Below, one piece after another: positions 18,107 to 26,604 of a stretch of DNA of 64,000 bases (position 1 is the stretch's first letter; each line of letters starts with the position of its first letter). A program made the translations under genes and the position numbers. Source of the stretch: Lederbergia wuyishanensis (lineage in GTDB: Bacteria; Bacillota; Bacilli; Bacillales; Bacillaceae_C); assembly GCF_022900255.1 (NCBI RefSeq), contig NZ_JALIRM010000001.1:682001-746000 (forward strand), in the 5' to 3' direction. The notes below the pieces were generated by a model. It had not been told where the DNA came from. It saw only the letters and a list, made by a program, of their open reading frames with translations, and made no database searches.

Positions 18107-19393
18107 TTAGCGCGAACGTTTTCTACCTCTTGTCGTAGTGCCTGTATTGCCTTTCGGTCGGCTATTATTCGTTTTTCTACTAGAAGAAGGTGTTGCAGTT
18201 TTTTTACGACCTTCCGAGCGTTTACCAGATTGTTGCTTGCTGCCTACTCTCTCATAATCCTCACGATCAGGGATACTGACTCCTTTAATCACTTGTATTT
18301 CCAGTTTTTGATGAATCCCTTTTTCAATCATTCGTAGGAACTCTAAGTCCTTAGGAGCCACTAACGTAATGGCAACTCCAGCACCACCTGCACGGCCAGT
18401 TCGTCCAATCCGGTGAACATAGCTTTCCACATCATGTGGAATATCATAGTTGTAGACATGTGTCACCCCTTCTACATCAAGTCCCCTTGCAGCAACGTCT
18501 GTTGCAACTAAAAACTGAATTTTCGCATCACGAAAACGTTTCATCGCTTTTTCCCGTTTAGACTGCGATAAATCACCGTGCAATTCGTCTGAATTGTACC
18601 CGTTGGCAATTAGCGCTTCATGAAGTTTGCTGGCACGAATTTTTGTACGACAAAATATAATCGCTAAGAATGGCCGATGTTCATCGATTAAGTGGAATAA
18701 TGTTGCTTGTTTTCTGCGATCAGTTGTTTCAATCACAACTTGTTTAACTTCTTCCACCGTTACTTTTTTTGCTTTCACTTCAATGAATTCTGGTTCCACC
18801 AAATATTTTTTGACAAGAGTTGTAATTTCATTTGGCATTGTCGCAGAGAATAGCATTGTTTGTGGGGAAGAAAGTGATTCTTGTATAATCTCATCTACCT
18901 CTGGGAGAAAACCCATCAGTAACATTTGGTCCGCTTCATCTAATACAAACATTTGAACAGTTGAAAGATCAATCGTTCCACGGCGAATATGATCTAATAA
19001 GCGACCAGGAGTTGCCACGACAATATGCTGTGCACCTTTCAACTTTTTCAATTGATGCTCCACATCTTGACCACCGTACACAGCTAACACATTGATGCCT
19101 TCTACATTCTCCATGATTCTCTTAATTTCTTTTGATATTTGCTGAGCCAATTCTCTTGTAGGAGTTAAAATAAGCGCTTGAACATCCGAATTGTGCACAT
19201 CTATCTTTTCAATAATGGGAAGAACAAAAGCCAACGTCTTTCCTGTTCCCGTTTGTGCTTTTGCAATAACATCCTTCCCCTCCAGTACGGATGGAATCGT
19301 CCTTTCTTGGATGGGAGTTGGAGCTTCTATTCCTAATGACTTTAATGTATAGTTAATTTCTTTTCGAATACCAAGTTGTAAGAAGTCAGTCAA
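18107..19393 (-). CDS. DEAD-box ATP-dependent RNA helicase
   Basis: A 428-residue helicase with the full motif set: Q motif (APTPIQ), I (AQTGTGKT), Ia (PTRELAQQ), II (DEAD), III (SAT), V and VI ([10 protein letters not shown]). The basic tail from about residue 385 is rich in Lys, Arg, Ser and Gly and replaces a folded RNA-binding domain. It unwinds RNA duplexes in ribosome assembly, mRNA decay or cold adaptation. The closest Bacillus relatives are the shorter CshC/YfmL-type proteins; I cannot choose among paralogues. The start is TTG at 19393, with only a weak ribosome site. Confidence 0.92.
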   Translation of the reverse strand: MTDFLQLGIRKEINYTLKSLGIEAPTPIQERTIPSVLEGKDVIAKAQTGTGKTLAFVLPIIEKIDVHNSDVQALILTPTRELAQQISKEIKRIMENVEGINVLAVYGGQDVEHQLKKLKGAQHIVVATPGRLLDHIRRGTIDLSTVQMFVLDEADQMLLMGFLPEVDEIIQESLSSPQTMLFSATMPNEITTLVKKYLVEPEFIEVKAKKVTVEEVKQVVIETTDRRKQATLFHLIDEHRPFLAIIFCRTKIRASKLHEALIANGYNSDELHGDLSQSKREKAMKRFRDAKIQFLVATDVAARGLDVEGVTHVYNYDIPHDVESYVHRIGRTGRAGGAGVAITLVAPKDLEFLRMIEKGIHQKLEIQVIKGVSIPDREDYERVGSKQQSGKRSEGRKKTATPSSSRKTNNSRPKGNTGTTTRGRKRSR

Positions 19394-19539
19394 GGCTAAT
19401 CACGTCTCTTTTCTTATATGAATGCCGTTATATTTGTATAAAGGCTTATTTACTATAGCATATTGGTTAGTATTTACAGAGTGATTCGCAATATTAATTT
19501 TGTATTTCAATGGATGTGGTTCTTTTTTGAAAAAAAGGG

Positions 19540-19592
19540 GCCTGACCCCAGATCCGGTAATGATTTAAGCTATATCAAACTTGTGGTCAGGC
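19540..19592. repeat. inverted repeat beside the SDR remnant
   Basis: GCCTGACCCCA at 19540-19550 and TGTGGTCAGGC at 19582-19592 are inverted copies with one mismatch around a 31-base loop. The left arm is part of a near-palindrome, GGGGCCTGACCCC (19537-19549). It lies exactly where the SDR-like reading frame begins, so it may mark a rearrangement or small insertion. Confidence 0.5.
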
Positions 19593-19815
19593 GCGGTGAT
19601 CCTGTCCATCCAAGTCTAATAAAAACCCAGTTAGAAGAAACTACATTGAAAAGAGAGCCTGATTTAAGAAAGACACTAGAGGACAATTTCCCAATTCCAC
19701 CGTATGCAGCAGAGCCTAGAGATCTTCCTATATGGTATTGTTCTTAACATCTGATGAGTCTAGTTATGCTACAGGAAGTGAATTTGTTGTGGATGGAGGA
19801 TTTACTTCTAAATAA
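19590..19815 (+). pseudogene. C-terminal half of an SDR oxidoreductase, frameshifted
   Basis: The first frame reads VHPSLIKTQLEETTLKREPD then a stretch ending AAEPRDLPI. After a shift near 19735 a second frame continues VLFLTSDESSYATGSEFVV and DGGFTSK with a stop at 19815. Intact short-chain dehydrogenases have the same order (VHPGxIxT, AEPxDIAxxVxFLxSDxSSYxTG, VDGG). The Rossmann half with the cofactor motif and catalytic Tyr-Lys is absent. It is a truncated and frameshifted relic. Confidence 0.8.
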
Positions 19816-20330
19816 TGGATAATGATCTACTAATTTTGTTAAAAAGATACTAACTAAAGCGTATAAAGTGGAGTTTAAGAAATTTAATAGAATAAAAGAA
19901 AAGATGATTTTACCTTCGTCAAGGTGCTTTATTCTATGTGGAATGAATTTCAATAATTAAACAAAACGTGTAGACTGTCCAACATTACGGAATAAATCTA
20001 TTAAAGCTCAAAATAAAAATACTGTCTAAAAATATATTAATAATGTTAGACAATATCCGCTAAGCCCCCTTATACTATATAATTTCGTCATTACTCATCA
20101 TTTAAATCATCTACATAAACAACAGCGCTAAATATATCTCCACTTACATCATCTTTCACAGACACCGTTACCTTCGACTCCTACACTTTTGACACGGCAA
20201 AAACTTAGAATATTAGGATCAGTCTCCCGTCACGGTAATTGTAACATTACACCAAAATCACAATACCTTTTCTTTAATTAACGAAGCCGAATCCTAATCC
20301 CCAAATAAAGGGTAAAATTATGATGACTTC
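19816..20330. other. decayed intergenic DNA
   Basis: No intact gene. On the minus strand, 20091-20185 reads SKVTVSVKDDVSGDIFSAVV and YVDDLNDE before a stop, which looks like the end of a former gene I cannot identify. The remainder shows no structure I can support. Confidence 0.45.
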
Positions 20331-20850
20331 TTAGATAGTTGCTGGTATTTCATTGGTGAATTTTTCACTTTCTAATACATTCTTAATGGCTTGTGCTTTT
20401 ACTAAGAATGGAACCGGAGATACAATAAATCGGCATTGTAAGATTTGGTTAACAGACATCGTAATAGCTTGTGGAGGTACTACATCAATCGATGAAAACC
20501 AGCTTTCGCCTACTTGTTGTTCTTTACAAGCCTGATCGAGGTTAACGATAATAAATGGCTCTATTGTTTGAAAGTCTGCTGGCGTATCATTAAAAGCAAT
20601 TTGGCAGTTTTCCCCAATACCGATAATGCCTAAATCAATGGATTCTTTACTAATTTCTTCATTTAAATTGTTTGATCATCTCGTCAACATTGCCTTCGCA
20701 ATCTATAAAGTGAGCCTTTTTTAATGGAAGTTTACTAGTAAAGCGTTCCTTTAATTAATTTCGAAAGCTTGCAGGGTGATTCTCAGGCAAATGTATATAT
20801 TCATCTAAATGAAACATTTCAACCTTTTCCCAATCAATAAGATGGCTAAT
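20331..20850 (-). pseudogene. glucosamine-6-phosphate deaminase-like gene, truncated and broken
   Basis: The minus strand reads [20 protein letters not shown], then after an in-frame stop LKERFTSKLPLKKAHF, then after a frameshift ISKESIDLGIIGIGENCQIAF, NDTPADF and finally FIVSPVPFLVKAQAIKNVLE with a stop at 20331. HLDEY and GIGENCQIAFN match the sugar-phosphate isomerase/deaminase family (NagB). The N-terminal third with the first phosphate-binding loop is missing. The remaining sequence begins only a few bases from the retron terminator at 20852-20880, so the break coincides with the edge of the retron. Confidence 0.8.
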
Positions 20851-20851
20851 C

Positions 20852-20880
20852 AAAAAAACGCATCCAAAATAGGTTGCGTT
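20852..20880 (-). terminator. terminator of the retron operon
   Basis: AACGCAACC and GGATGCGTT pair with one mismatch around TATTTT, and the minus strand continues TTTTTTTG. The hairpin begins seven bases after the reverse transcriptase stop. Confidence 0.85.
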
Positions 20881-20886
20881 TAATTA

Positions 20887-22113
20887 CTAAAATAAATCGG
20901 TATCTTCCTCTATATCAGCCGCTGATTGGAGAGTACCCAACTCTTTTTCAAGTTCTGTATCTTTTAAATGATACTTTTCTAGATACACTCTCCTGCTTTC
21001 TAACATGTTTAGATACTCATAATATTCCATTTCATCTAGATCAAAACCATGTTTAAAATATTGTCTATAATATGTTTTTATATCAAAAGCAAAACTAGTA
21101 TGGAAATCAATTTGTACCATATTATTTAGCTCTTGGAACAATTTATTTTTATTATAGGCATCTACTAAGTCGGGGTAGTGCTTGTAATCTTTCATAATTA
21201 GGATATTTATATAATTAATTACTTTCTTTTTATAGCCATTTTCAATAGAATTAATAAATGAAACATAACCTAAAATTATATTGTTATTAGAATAATCACC
21301 TGTAACAATTGACTTATGTATCATTGCCCTAACTTTTTTCTTTAATTCCTTGTCAGCTTTCGTTTTTTGATGATCAATAGTTATTCCTGTTAATTTCTTA
21401 TGGGATATGGGTGACAGAAACCTAGTTTTTGATCGATTTACCTCGAAACCCTCATCTACAATTATCCCCTCTAAAACTTTATACATTTTCTTTAGTGTAT
21501 CCTTATTATCGCATGAAAAGGTTAAATCATCAGCGTATCTTGAGTATACAATGTCTCTTTTTTCACACAATCCCTTAATTCTTCGGTCCAAGTTGTAACA
21601 TATTATATTAGATATATATGGTGAGGTGACAGCACCTTGTGGTAGTGAATTATCAAGCGTACAAAGATTTGATAGAACGTTTGATATAAAATTATTATAC
21701 CCTAAGTTTTTGAATAGATAAAATACCTTTTCTCTTGAAATAGATGGAAAGAAATCTTTAATGTCTATACCAAGTATGTATAAGCTATAAAGATGGTAGG
21801 TAGCATTTTGTTTTATACCGTTAACACCTTTCTTAAAAGCAAGGGCTTCATCAGTAACATTAATTTTATAGAATACCTCTTCTAAAATCCATCTTTGAAC
21901 TAACTTTAAAGAGTACGAAGGACTACTAATTTCCCTAAATGTATTGTTTTTTTTAGGTATCTGAAATTGCTTATAATATTTATTCGTTTGTTGAGATAAT
22001 AAATATAACATTCTTTTGCTAATACCAACTTGATTTGATAAAGTATCTAAACTATCAATCACGGGTAGCTCTAACGAGTTTAAAATAAATGTATTTGTAA
22101 AATCCCTTTTCAT
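20887..22113 (-). CDS. retron reverse transcriptase
   Basis: A 408-residue reverse transcriptase. The catalytic box SRYADDLTFS is intact, as are IDIKDFFPSI (first catalytic Asp) and LPQGAVTSPYISNII. Two marks separate retrons from group II intron and DGR enzymes: the NAxxH motif, here NATYH just before LYILGIDIKDFF, and a VTG-like motif, here LTGITID, in the C-terminal region. The C-terminus beyond residue 330 is long and helical. The ATG follows AAGGGGAGCG, which is also the a2 arm of the RNA at 22121. In retrons the enzyme primes on its own ncRNA and makes multicopy satellite DNA (msDNA). It is the last gene of effector, ncRNA, RT. Confidence 0.93.
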   Translation of the reverse strand: MKRDFTNTFILNSLELPVIDSLDTLSNQVGISKRMLYLLSQQTNKYYKQFQIPKKNNTFREISSPSYSLKLVQRWILEEVFYKINVTDEALAFKKGVNGIKQNATYHLYSLYILGIDIKDFFPSISREKVFYLFKNLGYNNFISNVLSNLCTLDNSLPQGAVTSPYISNIICYNLDRRIKGLCEKRDIVYSRYADDLTFSCDNKDTLKKMYKVLEGIIVDEGFEVNRSKTRFLSPISHKKLTGITIDHQKTKADKELKKKVRAMIHKSIVTGDYSNNNIILGYVSFINSIENGYKKKVINYINILIMKDYKHYPDLVDAYNKNKLFQELNNMVQIDFHTSFAFDIKTYYRQYFKHGFDLDEMEYYEYLNMLESRRVYLEKYHLKDTELEKELGTLQSAADIEEDTDLF

Positions 22114-22120
22114 ATTAGTA

Positions 22121-22313
22121 TCGCTCCCCTTACCAAAAGTAATTTATTGAAATTATGGGGTGAATTTCACTTATCGTGAGATTTAACACATAATATCAAG
22201 AATAATGAATGTCATTTAACCATAGGATGACGAACCGTCTCCCATTACCGTGTCTTATAGAGTTTGAGTAGTGCACCCTCTATAAAACTTGCAATAAAAT
22301 CTAAGGGAAGCGA
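22121..22313 (-). ncRNA. retron msr-msd RNA (predicted)
   Basis: The 201 bases between effector and RT are non-coding and structured. The first and last parts match: a1 TCGCTTCCCTTA (22313-22302) pairs with a2 TAAGGGGAGCGA (22132-22121) over 12 bases with one G-U pair. The base after a1 is G (22301), the expected branching guanosine, in the context CCCTTAG. The msr part has stem TTATAGAG/CTCTATAA, and a second stem GGAGACG/CGTCATCC with loop GTT and one bulge. The msd part is one long imperfect hairpin (about 22144-22206) with tip AATCTCAC, loop, GTGAAATT. This is the layout of known retron RNAs. Exact ends are inferred. Confidence 0.82.
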
Positions 22314-22314
22314 A

Positions 22315-23220
22315 CTAATAATAAACTTCTTTGATTATATCAAACCTAATCTTATCGTACAACTTAGTTTTATTCGCTAACTTTACATTTTTCAGTAAAT
22401 CATTTATGTATTTATATCCCTTTTCTGATAAAGAATAATTAATTTCTCCCTGTGCCATATGTCTAATTAAGAATTTATCTTTATATAATAATCTCAGAGA
22501 TGCTTTATATGTAGCATTAAAATCGTCTATTCCATGATCATTCCTTGCCAACAGAAATTTTATTATTGTAACAACATTTTTAGAATCTATTTTCTTAAAG
22601 AAGTATAGCAATAATGGGATAAAATAATACATTCCAATTATCGTATTCAATGCTTTATTATTAGATGATCTGTTATCAATAATTTTTTTTCTTTTACTTT
22701 GATTTAAATTAAATATCTCATTTAAATCGTTTTCAAGTTTTCCAATATCAGATTCGTTATAAAATACTACGTTATTTTTATTTATTTTTTGTAGTATTTT
22801 AATAGGTCCTAACATAATAAAGCTTTTATCCCTTTTTCTTTTTTCGTCAATAACTGCCACAACTTTATTTACTGTTTTATCATTGTTTGTAAATGCTCCT
22901 AGTTCAACTAATGAACCAGCACTTTCACAAACGATACAAATAATATCACTATTATCAGCTAGGAATCTCTCCAGACTTAACAGGTCATAATTTTTATCTT
23001 TGTTTAACATCTCAATAAACATGTCTTCGGGATACAGTATTCTTATATTTGAATACTTTTTCATCTCGTCTCTTACCTGGTCCCTAATTGATTTTTTATC
23101 TGAGTTGCTTACTCCTCCACAGAGAAATACATCAATATAGTTTTGATTAATATTATAAAAAATTTCGTCATATATTTGGTTAATTATTTGCTCAGTAAAA
23201 TTATCAATCTTAAATGCCAT
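22315..23220 (-). CDS. retron effector, nucleoside deoxyribosyltransferase-like
   Basis: A 301-residue protein. Residues 25-165 form a Rossmann-like domain of the nucleoside deoxyribosyltransferase/TIR-like group: strand IDVFLCGGVS, then DIICIVCESAGSLVELGAF, where the glutamate after VC or before LGAF is the expected catalytic residue, then VNKVVAVIDEK. The C-terminal third (ARNDHGIDDFNATYK, YSLSEKGYKYINDLL) looks like a winged helix. This is the composition of type II-A retron effectors such as that of Ec86. In that system the msDNA-RT complex holds the effector, and phage infection releases its nucleotide- or NAD-cleaving activity. The ATG follows AAGGAGAATAAG. Function is inferred from family and locus. 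Confidence 0.8.
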   Translation of the reverse strand: MAFKIDNFTEQIINQIYDEIFYNINQNYIDVFLCGGVSNSDKKSIRDQVRDEMKKYSNIRILYPEDMFIEMLNKDKNYDLLSLERFLADNSDIICIVCESAGSLVELGAFTNNDKTVNKVVAVIDEKRKRDKSFIMLGPIKILQKINKNNVVFYNESDIGKLENDLNEIFNLNQSKRKKIIDNRSSNNKALNTIIGMYYFIPLLLYFFKKIDSKNVVTIIKFLLARNDHGIDDFNATYKASLRLLYKDKFLIRHMAQGEINYSLSEKGYKYINDLLKNVKLANKTKLYDKIRFDIIKEVYY

Positions 23221-23251
23221 CTTATTCTCCTTACCCCTATATTATATACAA

Positions 23252-23279
23252 ATTATACCAATATTTTATGACATTACAA
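23252..23279 (-). promoter_or_regulatory. promoter of the retron operon
   Basis: On the minus strand TTGTAA (23279-23274) and TATAAT (23257-23252) are separated by 16 bases, about 30 bases before the effector ATG. It would give one transcript over effector, ncRNA and RT. Confidence 0.7.
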
Positions 23280-23309
23280 TTCTTTAGGCTAACTATATTA
23301 TAGCTAGTT

Positions 23310-24053
23310 TTATATAAATATTATCTTTATACACTTTTGTGCTTTTTCGTATAACTTCTTCGCTTTCTCCAGTCTTTCATTTAGCAGCCCGATTAGTACG
23401 TCCTCTATATACTTTATTACTGAAGACATCTATTGCTTTTTCAAGAACTTCAATCTCTCTCTTAAAATCTTTTTCCTTTCTGTAAATGATTGTAAGTCTA
23501 TCATATGGGTGGTTGCCTTCAAACTCTTCCTCTAAGTTTTGAAGATAAAGTTCCTTAGCTTCTTCGAATTTACCTTCTTTTTCGAGTTCCTTACCTTGGA
23601 GATTACGTTCAAATTGTTTATTAAATTAGGTTCAATATGCACAGCGTCAAAACCATGAACTGTATGCCCTAATGAATCTTTCAAATAGATTTTGGAAAGA
23701 AAAGGAATTGTTAACTCTCCAAACTCACCACGTTTTAAATATTTATCCTCTATATCATCATCTATACAACCGCCATTTAGATAAATGTCTCCTGTATCTA
23801 CAAACCCTTTTATTTTATATATCGCTTTAGCAGCTTCTCCTATTTTAGTTACCATACTTGTATTTGGTGTACTAGTTCCCTCGTGGAAACCAAAAGCAAA
23901 TTCGGGGATAACATCGATAAGTATATCAACCAATTCGTTTAATCTATATACACTGTCATTGTTGTCGTCAAGATCAAAACCAACAAAATATGTAGAAAGT
24001 TTTGCTTCGGATATATTATTTATAATTACATTTTCAGAACCAAAAACCGTCAA
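23310..24053 (-). pseudogene. TPR-containing gene of unknown function with two frameshifts
   Basis: The first frame from TTG 24053 (after AAAGGAGAG) encodes about 148 plausible residues (MTVFGSENVIINNISEAKL to VHIEPNLINNL), then meaningless Lys-rich sequence. A shift near 23607 restores ERNLQGKELEKEGKFEEAKEL and LYLQNLEEEFEGNHPYDRL, a TPR-like repeat with IEVLEKAIDVF. A second shift near 23370 restores NERLEKAKKLYEKAQKCI to a stop at 23310. The N-terminal domain is unknown to me; it has FGFHEGTSTPN and YLNGGCIDDDIEDKY. Two independent shifts argue for decay, though a sequencing error cannot be excluded. It lies between the retron promoter and the DUF2075 unit. Confidence 0.65.
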
Positions 24054-24222
24054 TCTATAACACTCTCCTTTTAAATAAGAAAAGACGTATATTTAACCAT
24101 CTACAAATAATTGCTAATTTCACATTTTATTTTTACACTATTTTACCAGTTATTCCGACACTTATTCCTATTAATAGACAATAATATACATAAAATAGGA
24201 GGGAGAATTTCTTATCTTATAT

Positions 24223-24251
24223 AAAAAAGCAGTAGGAGATTCCCCCACTGC
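24223..24251 (-). terminator. terminator of the MazG-DUF2075 unit
   Basis: GCAGTGGGG and CTCCTACTGC pair with a mismatch, and the minus strand continues TTTTTTA, about 50 bases after the DUF2075 stop. It separates this unit from the TPR gene and retron. Confidence 0.85.
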
Positions 24252-24302
24252 CTATTAATAGATCAAAATGCTACAATTTTATGTACAAAAATTTTTCATA
24301 TT

Positions 24303-25913
24303 CTATTGAAGCTGCAATAATCTCGACCTTAGTTTTGGATCACTAGCATAAATATACAACCCATGTATTCCTCTCTTCATCAGAACATTAAGAGAATTTA
24401 ATATGATTTTTTCCTTTACATTATCGCTATTTTGAAATTCATCTTTACCTCTAAACGCTTCCGTGTCCTTATAATTATCTGTTATAATTTTCATCTCATC
24501 TGTGCGTTCATCATACGAGATTGATGGACCTAAAATTACACCAACATAATTCAAATCGAAACCTTGTATTGTATAAATAGATCCAACTTCCCTTACTGTA
24601 TCTGCATTCTCAGCCCATGTAACATTTCCATAATCTCCATTCCAAGGAAGTTTGAAATCATCTTCTTCGACGTAATATTCTTTATTGTCTTTCTTATGTA
24701 TGTAATCAAATGTAGATACAATTCTAGCTAACCCATATTTATTATTCTGTTCTTTTATAACTTCGTACATTGCAGCTGCTGACTCAAAAATTCTAAAATC
24801 ATATTTAGGGTCTTTTGGTATTTTATTAAACTTCTTTTCAATAAACTGATCAATCCAATTAACCATTTCATTATTAGCTTGCATTCGGAATTGGTTAGTT
24901 AGCCTATAAGTAGGCTCAGTATTGTAATTACCTATAATAGTATGAAGCCTTTCCTCATCCCAGTAGCTCTTCATCTTTAAAACTTGCTTATCATCATATA
25001 CTGCAATAACAATCTTGCTATGCTTAATAATCTCTTGTAACTGGTTTTCCTCAACAAAATTATTATAGGGATCAGGTTTTGTTAGTAATAAATGAGCTTC
25101 ATCAACTAATACAATATCAGCCTTCTTCATCAGTTTTTTTCTCTGATTAATAAAGGAAGTTGGTTTTTCAAAATTTTTTTTTGTGAGTGCTTTGACATTA
25201 CCGGCTATTTTCTTGTATGTTTTTAACATCTCTGTATGATTTACTAGTAAATAATTATTGGTTTTATACAAAGGCGATGATTTTTCCTTTGATAGCTCTT
25301 GGATTTTGTTAATAACAGAACTTAAAACAACACTCTTTCCTACTCCCGCTTCTCCTTTTATTAAGAAGACAAAAGGCTCATCATCATTAATGTGTTGCTT
25401 ACAAACCTCAATAATCTTTTGCTGAAGTTCCAACTGTTCGATGGATAATTCCTTGAATGGTGAAAGCTTGAATATATCTTTATTTTCAATCGTATGTCTA
25501 GAATTATCTACAATATCTCTATTTAAAAGCTCGTCCCATATTTCTTCAAACAATTCCTCATTAAAGAATTTTTTTTCATAATAATTGTGCATGACACTAT
25601 TAACGGTTTGACTCTTGTTTTGTAATTTGTATCGTTCATCTGCGAGAAAATAATTGATCAACTTGGTTTCGATATTATATGTTGCCGATCTATTAAATTT
25701 TTCATGAATTATCAGGGACATTTTCTTTAATGATTTTCTTTCAGTATTATTTAAGTGGTCCCTCATACGATTTCTTATTGCCACAGTTTCACCAATATAG
25801 ACCGTGGTATCATTATTCAGGAAGTAAACTACAGGATAATCAGTATAATATCCATAAATACTGTCTATTGATGATTTCTCAAAAGGCATTGTTTTAATAT
25901 CCACTTTACTCAT
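24303..25913 (-). CDS. GIY-YIG nuclease fused to a DUF2075 P-loop ATPase
   Basis: A 536-residue protein. Residues 15-110 are a GIY-YIG-type nuclease domain (VVYFLNNDTTVYIGET, then RNRMRDHL). From about residue 180 a superfamily-1-like ATPase follows: Walker A GEAGVGKSVV, Walker B IVLVDEAHLL, the sensor segment QFRMQAN, and a C-terminal GSIYTIQGFDLNYVGV motif, the arrangement of DUF2075. The ATG follows GAGGTAGGA, and MazG ends 47 bases upstream on the same strand. GIY-YIG plus DUF2075 proteins occur in defence islands, and a nuclease tied to a helicase-like motor suits restriction of foreign DNA; that role is inferred. No methyltransferase accompanies it. Confidence 0.85.
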   Translation of the reverse strand: MSKVDIKTMPFEKSSIDSIYGYYTDYPVVYFLNNDTTVYIGETVAIRNRMRDHLNNTERKSLKKMSLIIHEKFNRSATYNIETKLINYFLADERYKLQNKSQTVNSVMHNYYEKKFFNEELFEEIWDELLNRDIVDNSRHTIENKDIFKLSPFKELSIEQLELQQKIIEVCKQHINDDEPFVFLIKGEAGVGKSVVLSSVINKIQELSKEKSSPLYKTNNYLLVNHTEMLKTYKKIAGNVKALTKKNFEKPTSFINQRKKLMKKADIVLVDEAHLLLTKPDPYNNFVEENQLQEIIKHSKIVIAVYDDKQVLKMKSYWDEERLHTIIGNYNTEPTYRLTNQFRMQANNEMVNWIDQFIEKKFNKIPKDPKYDFRIFESAAAMYEVIKEQNNKYGLARIVSTFDYIHKKDNKEYYVEEDDFKLPWNGDYGNVTWAENADTVREVGSIYTIQGFDLNYVGVILGPSISYDERTDEMKIITDNYKDTEAFRGKDEFQNSDNVKEKIILNSLNVLMKRGIHGLYIYASDPKLRSRLLQLQ

Positions 25914-25960
25914 TTTGTATTTTCCTACCTCACGATTGCTGAAATATTAAGGATGACCTA

Positions 25961-26263
25961 TTATTTACTTCTTTCCGCTGGATATTTCAAAGCATTCTTT
26001 TCCATTTTCTTAAATGCTTCCTCTACCAAATTTACATTCATTTTTTCGGCTAGCTGTAAAAGATATATAAATACATCTGCCATTTCTTCTTTAATATTTT
26101 GTTTAGAATCAGCAACAGCTTCTTCACTATTTTTCCACTGAAAATTTTCTAATAGTTCATTGGCTTCGAGAGATATGGAAATAGCTAAATCTTTTTCATT
26201 ATGATAAGAGGCCCATCCCCTCTCATCTCTAAACTCAATGATTTCTTGCATTAAATCTTTCAT
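25961..26263 (-). CDS. MazG-like nucleotide pyrophosphohydrolase
   Basis: A 100-residue all-helical protein with the MazG metal-binding pattern: SLEANELLENFQW (first acidic pair) and IKEEMADVFIYLLQLAE (EExxD). These enzymes convert (d)NTPs to monophosphates and pyrophosphate. It is the first gene of a two-gene unit with the GIY-YIG/DUF2075 gene. In this pairing the enzyme could adjust nucleotide pools or degrade a signal during infection; this is an inference. It is a short, single-domain type, not the two-domain MazG of Escherichia coli. Confidence 0.85.
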   Translation of the reverse strand: MKDLMQEIIEFRDERGWASYHNEKDLAISISLEANELLENFQWKNSEEAVADSKQNIKEEMADVFIYLLQLAEKMNVNLVEEAFKKMEKNALKYPAERSK

Positions 26264-26562
26264 TTATAGCCCACCCAGTTCGAATTCTATTTTTGTAAAT
26301 ATATTCTATTTTATCACTTATTTTATTGTAATTGTAAGTTGTAGGTTCATAGTTTTAAAAAGCGATAGTTTAAAAACTAGATTGTATTTTAAGAAACATT
26401 ATCTTTTTCCTAATCTAAAATTATTTCTTTTAATGTGTGTATTATTTCTTTTCGTGAATAATAATAAAAATATTAGTGCAATTTGTATGTCTTAGAAGAA
26501 GAGGTGTTTAAAACCCCTTGAAGAATTCAATTCTTATCGTTTTCTATCGTATTCTCGGATAA
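26264..26562. other. intergenic stretch upstream of MazG, no gene seen
   Basis: AT-rich sequence containing the promoter region of the MazG-DUF2075 unit. I cannot assign its boxes and saw no ORF with a ribosome site. Confidence 0.45.
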
Positions 26563-26604
26563 GAAAAAACGCCCACAAACCTTGTTAAATCAACGTTTGT
26601 GAGC
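26563..26604 (-). terminator. terminator downstream of treA
   Basis: GCTCACAAAC and GTTTGTGGGC pair with one mismatch, and the minus strand continues TTTTTTC. It lies about 200 bases after the treA stop; the bases between (26605-26806) hold no gene I can support. Confidence 0.75.

Noticed and set aside
19463-19747. 94-codon plus-strand ORF as a real gene
   Set aside because: Only its last part is protein-like, and that part is the SDR remnant; the start runs through the inverted repeat and non-coding DNA.
20887-22113. RT as a group II intron or diversity-generating element
   Set aside because: No maturase or HNH domain, no intron RNA, no template/variable repeats; NATYH and LTG motifs plus the ncRNA point to a retron.
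26238-26495. 85-codon hydrophobic plus-strand ORF
   Set aside because: Its start is antisense to mazG, there is no ribosome site, and the Phe/Ile/Ser composition is that of translated AT-rich DNA.
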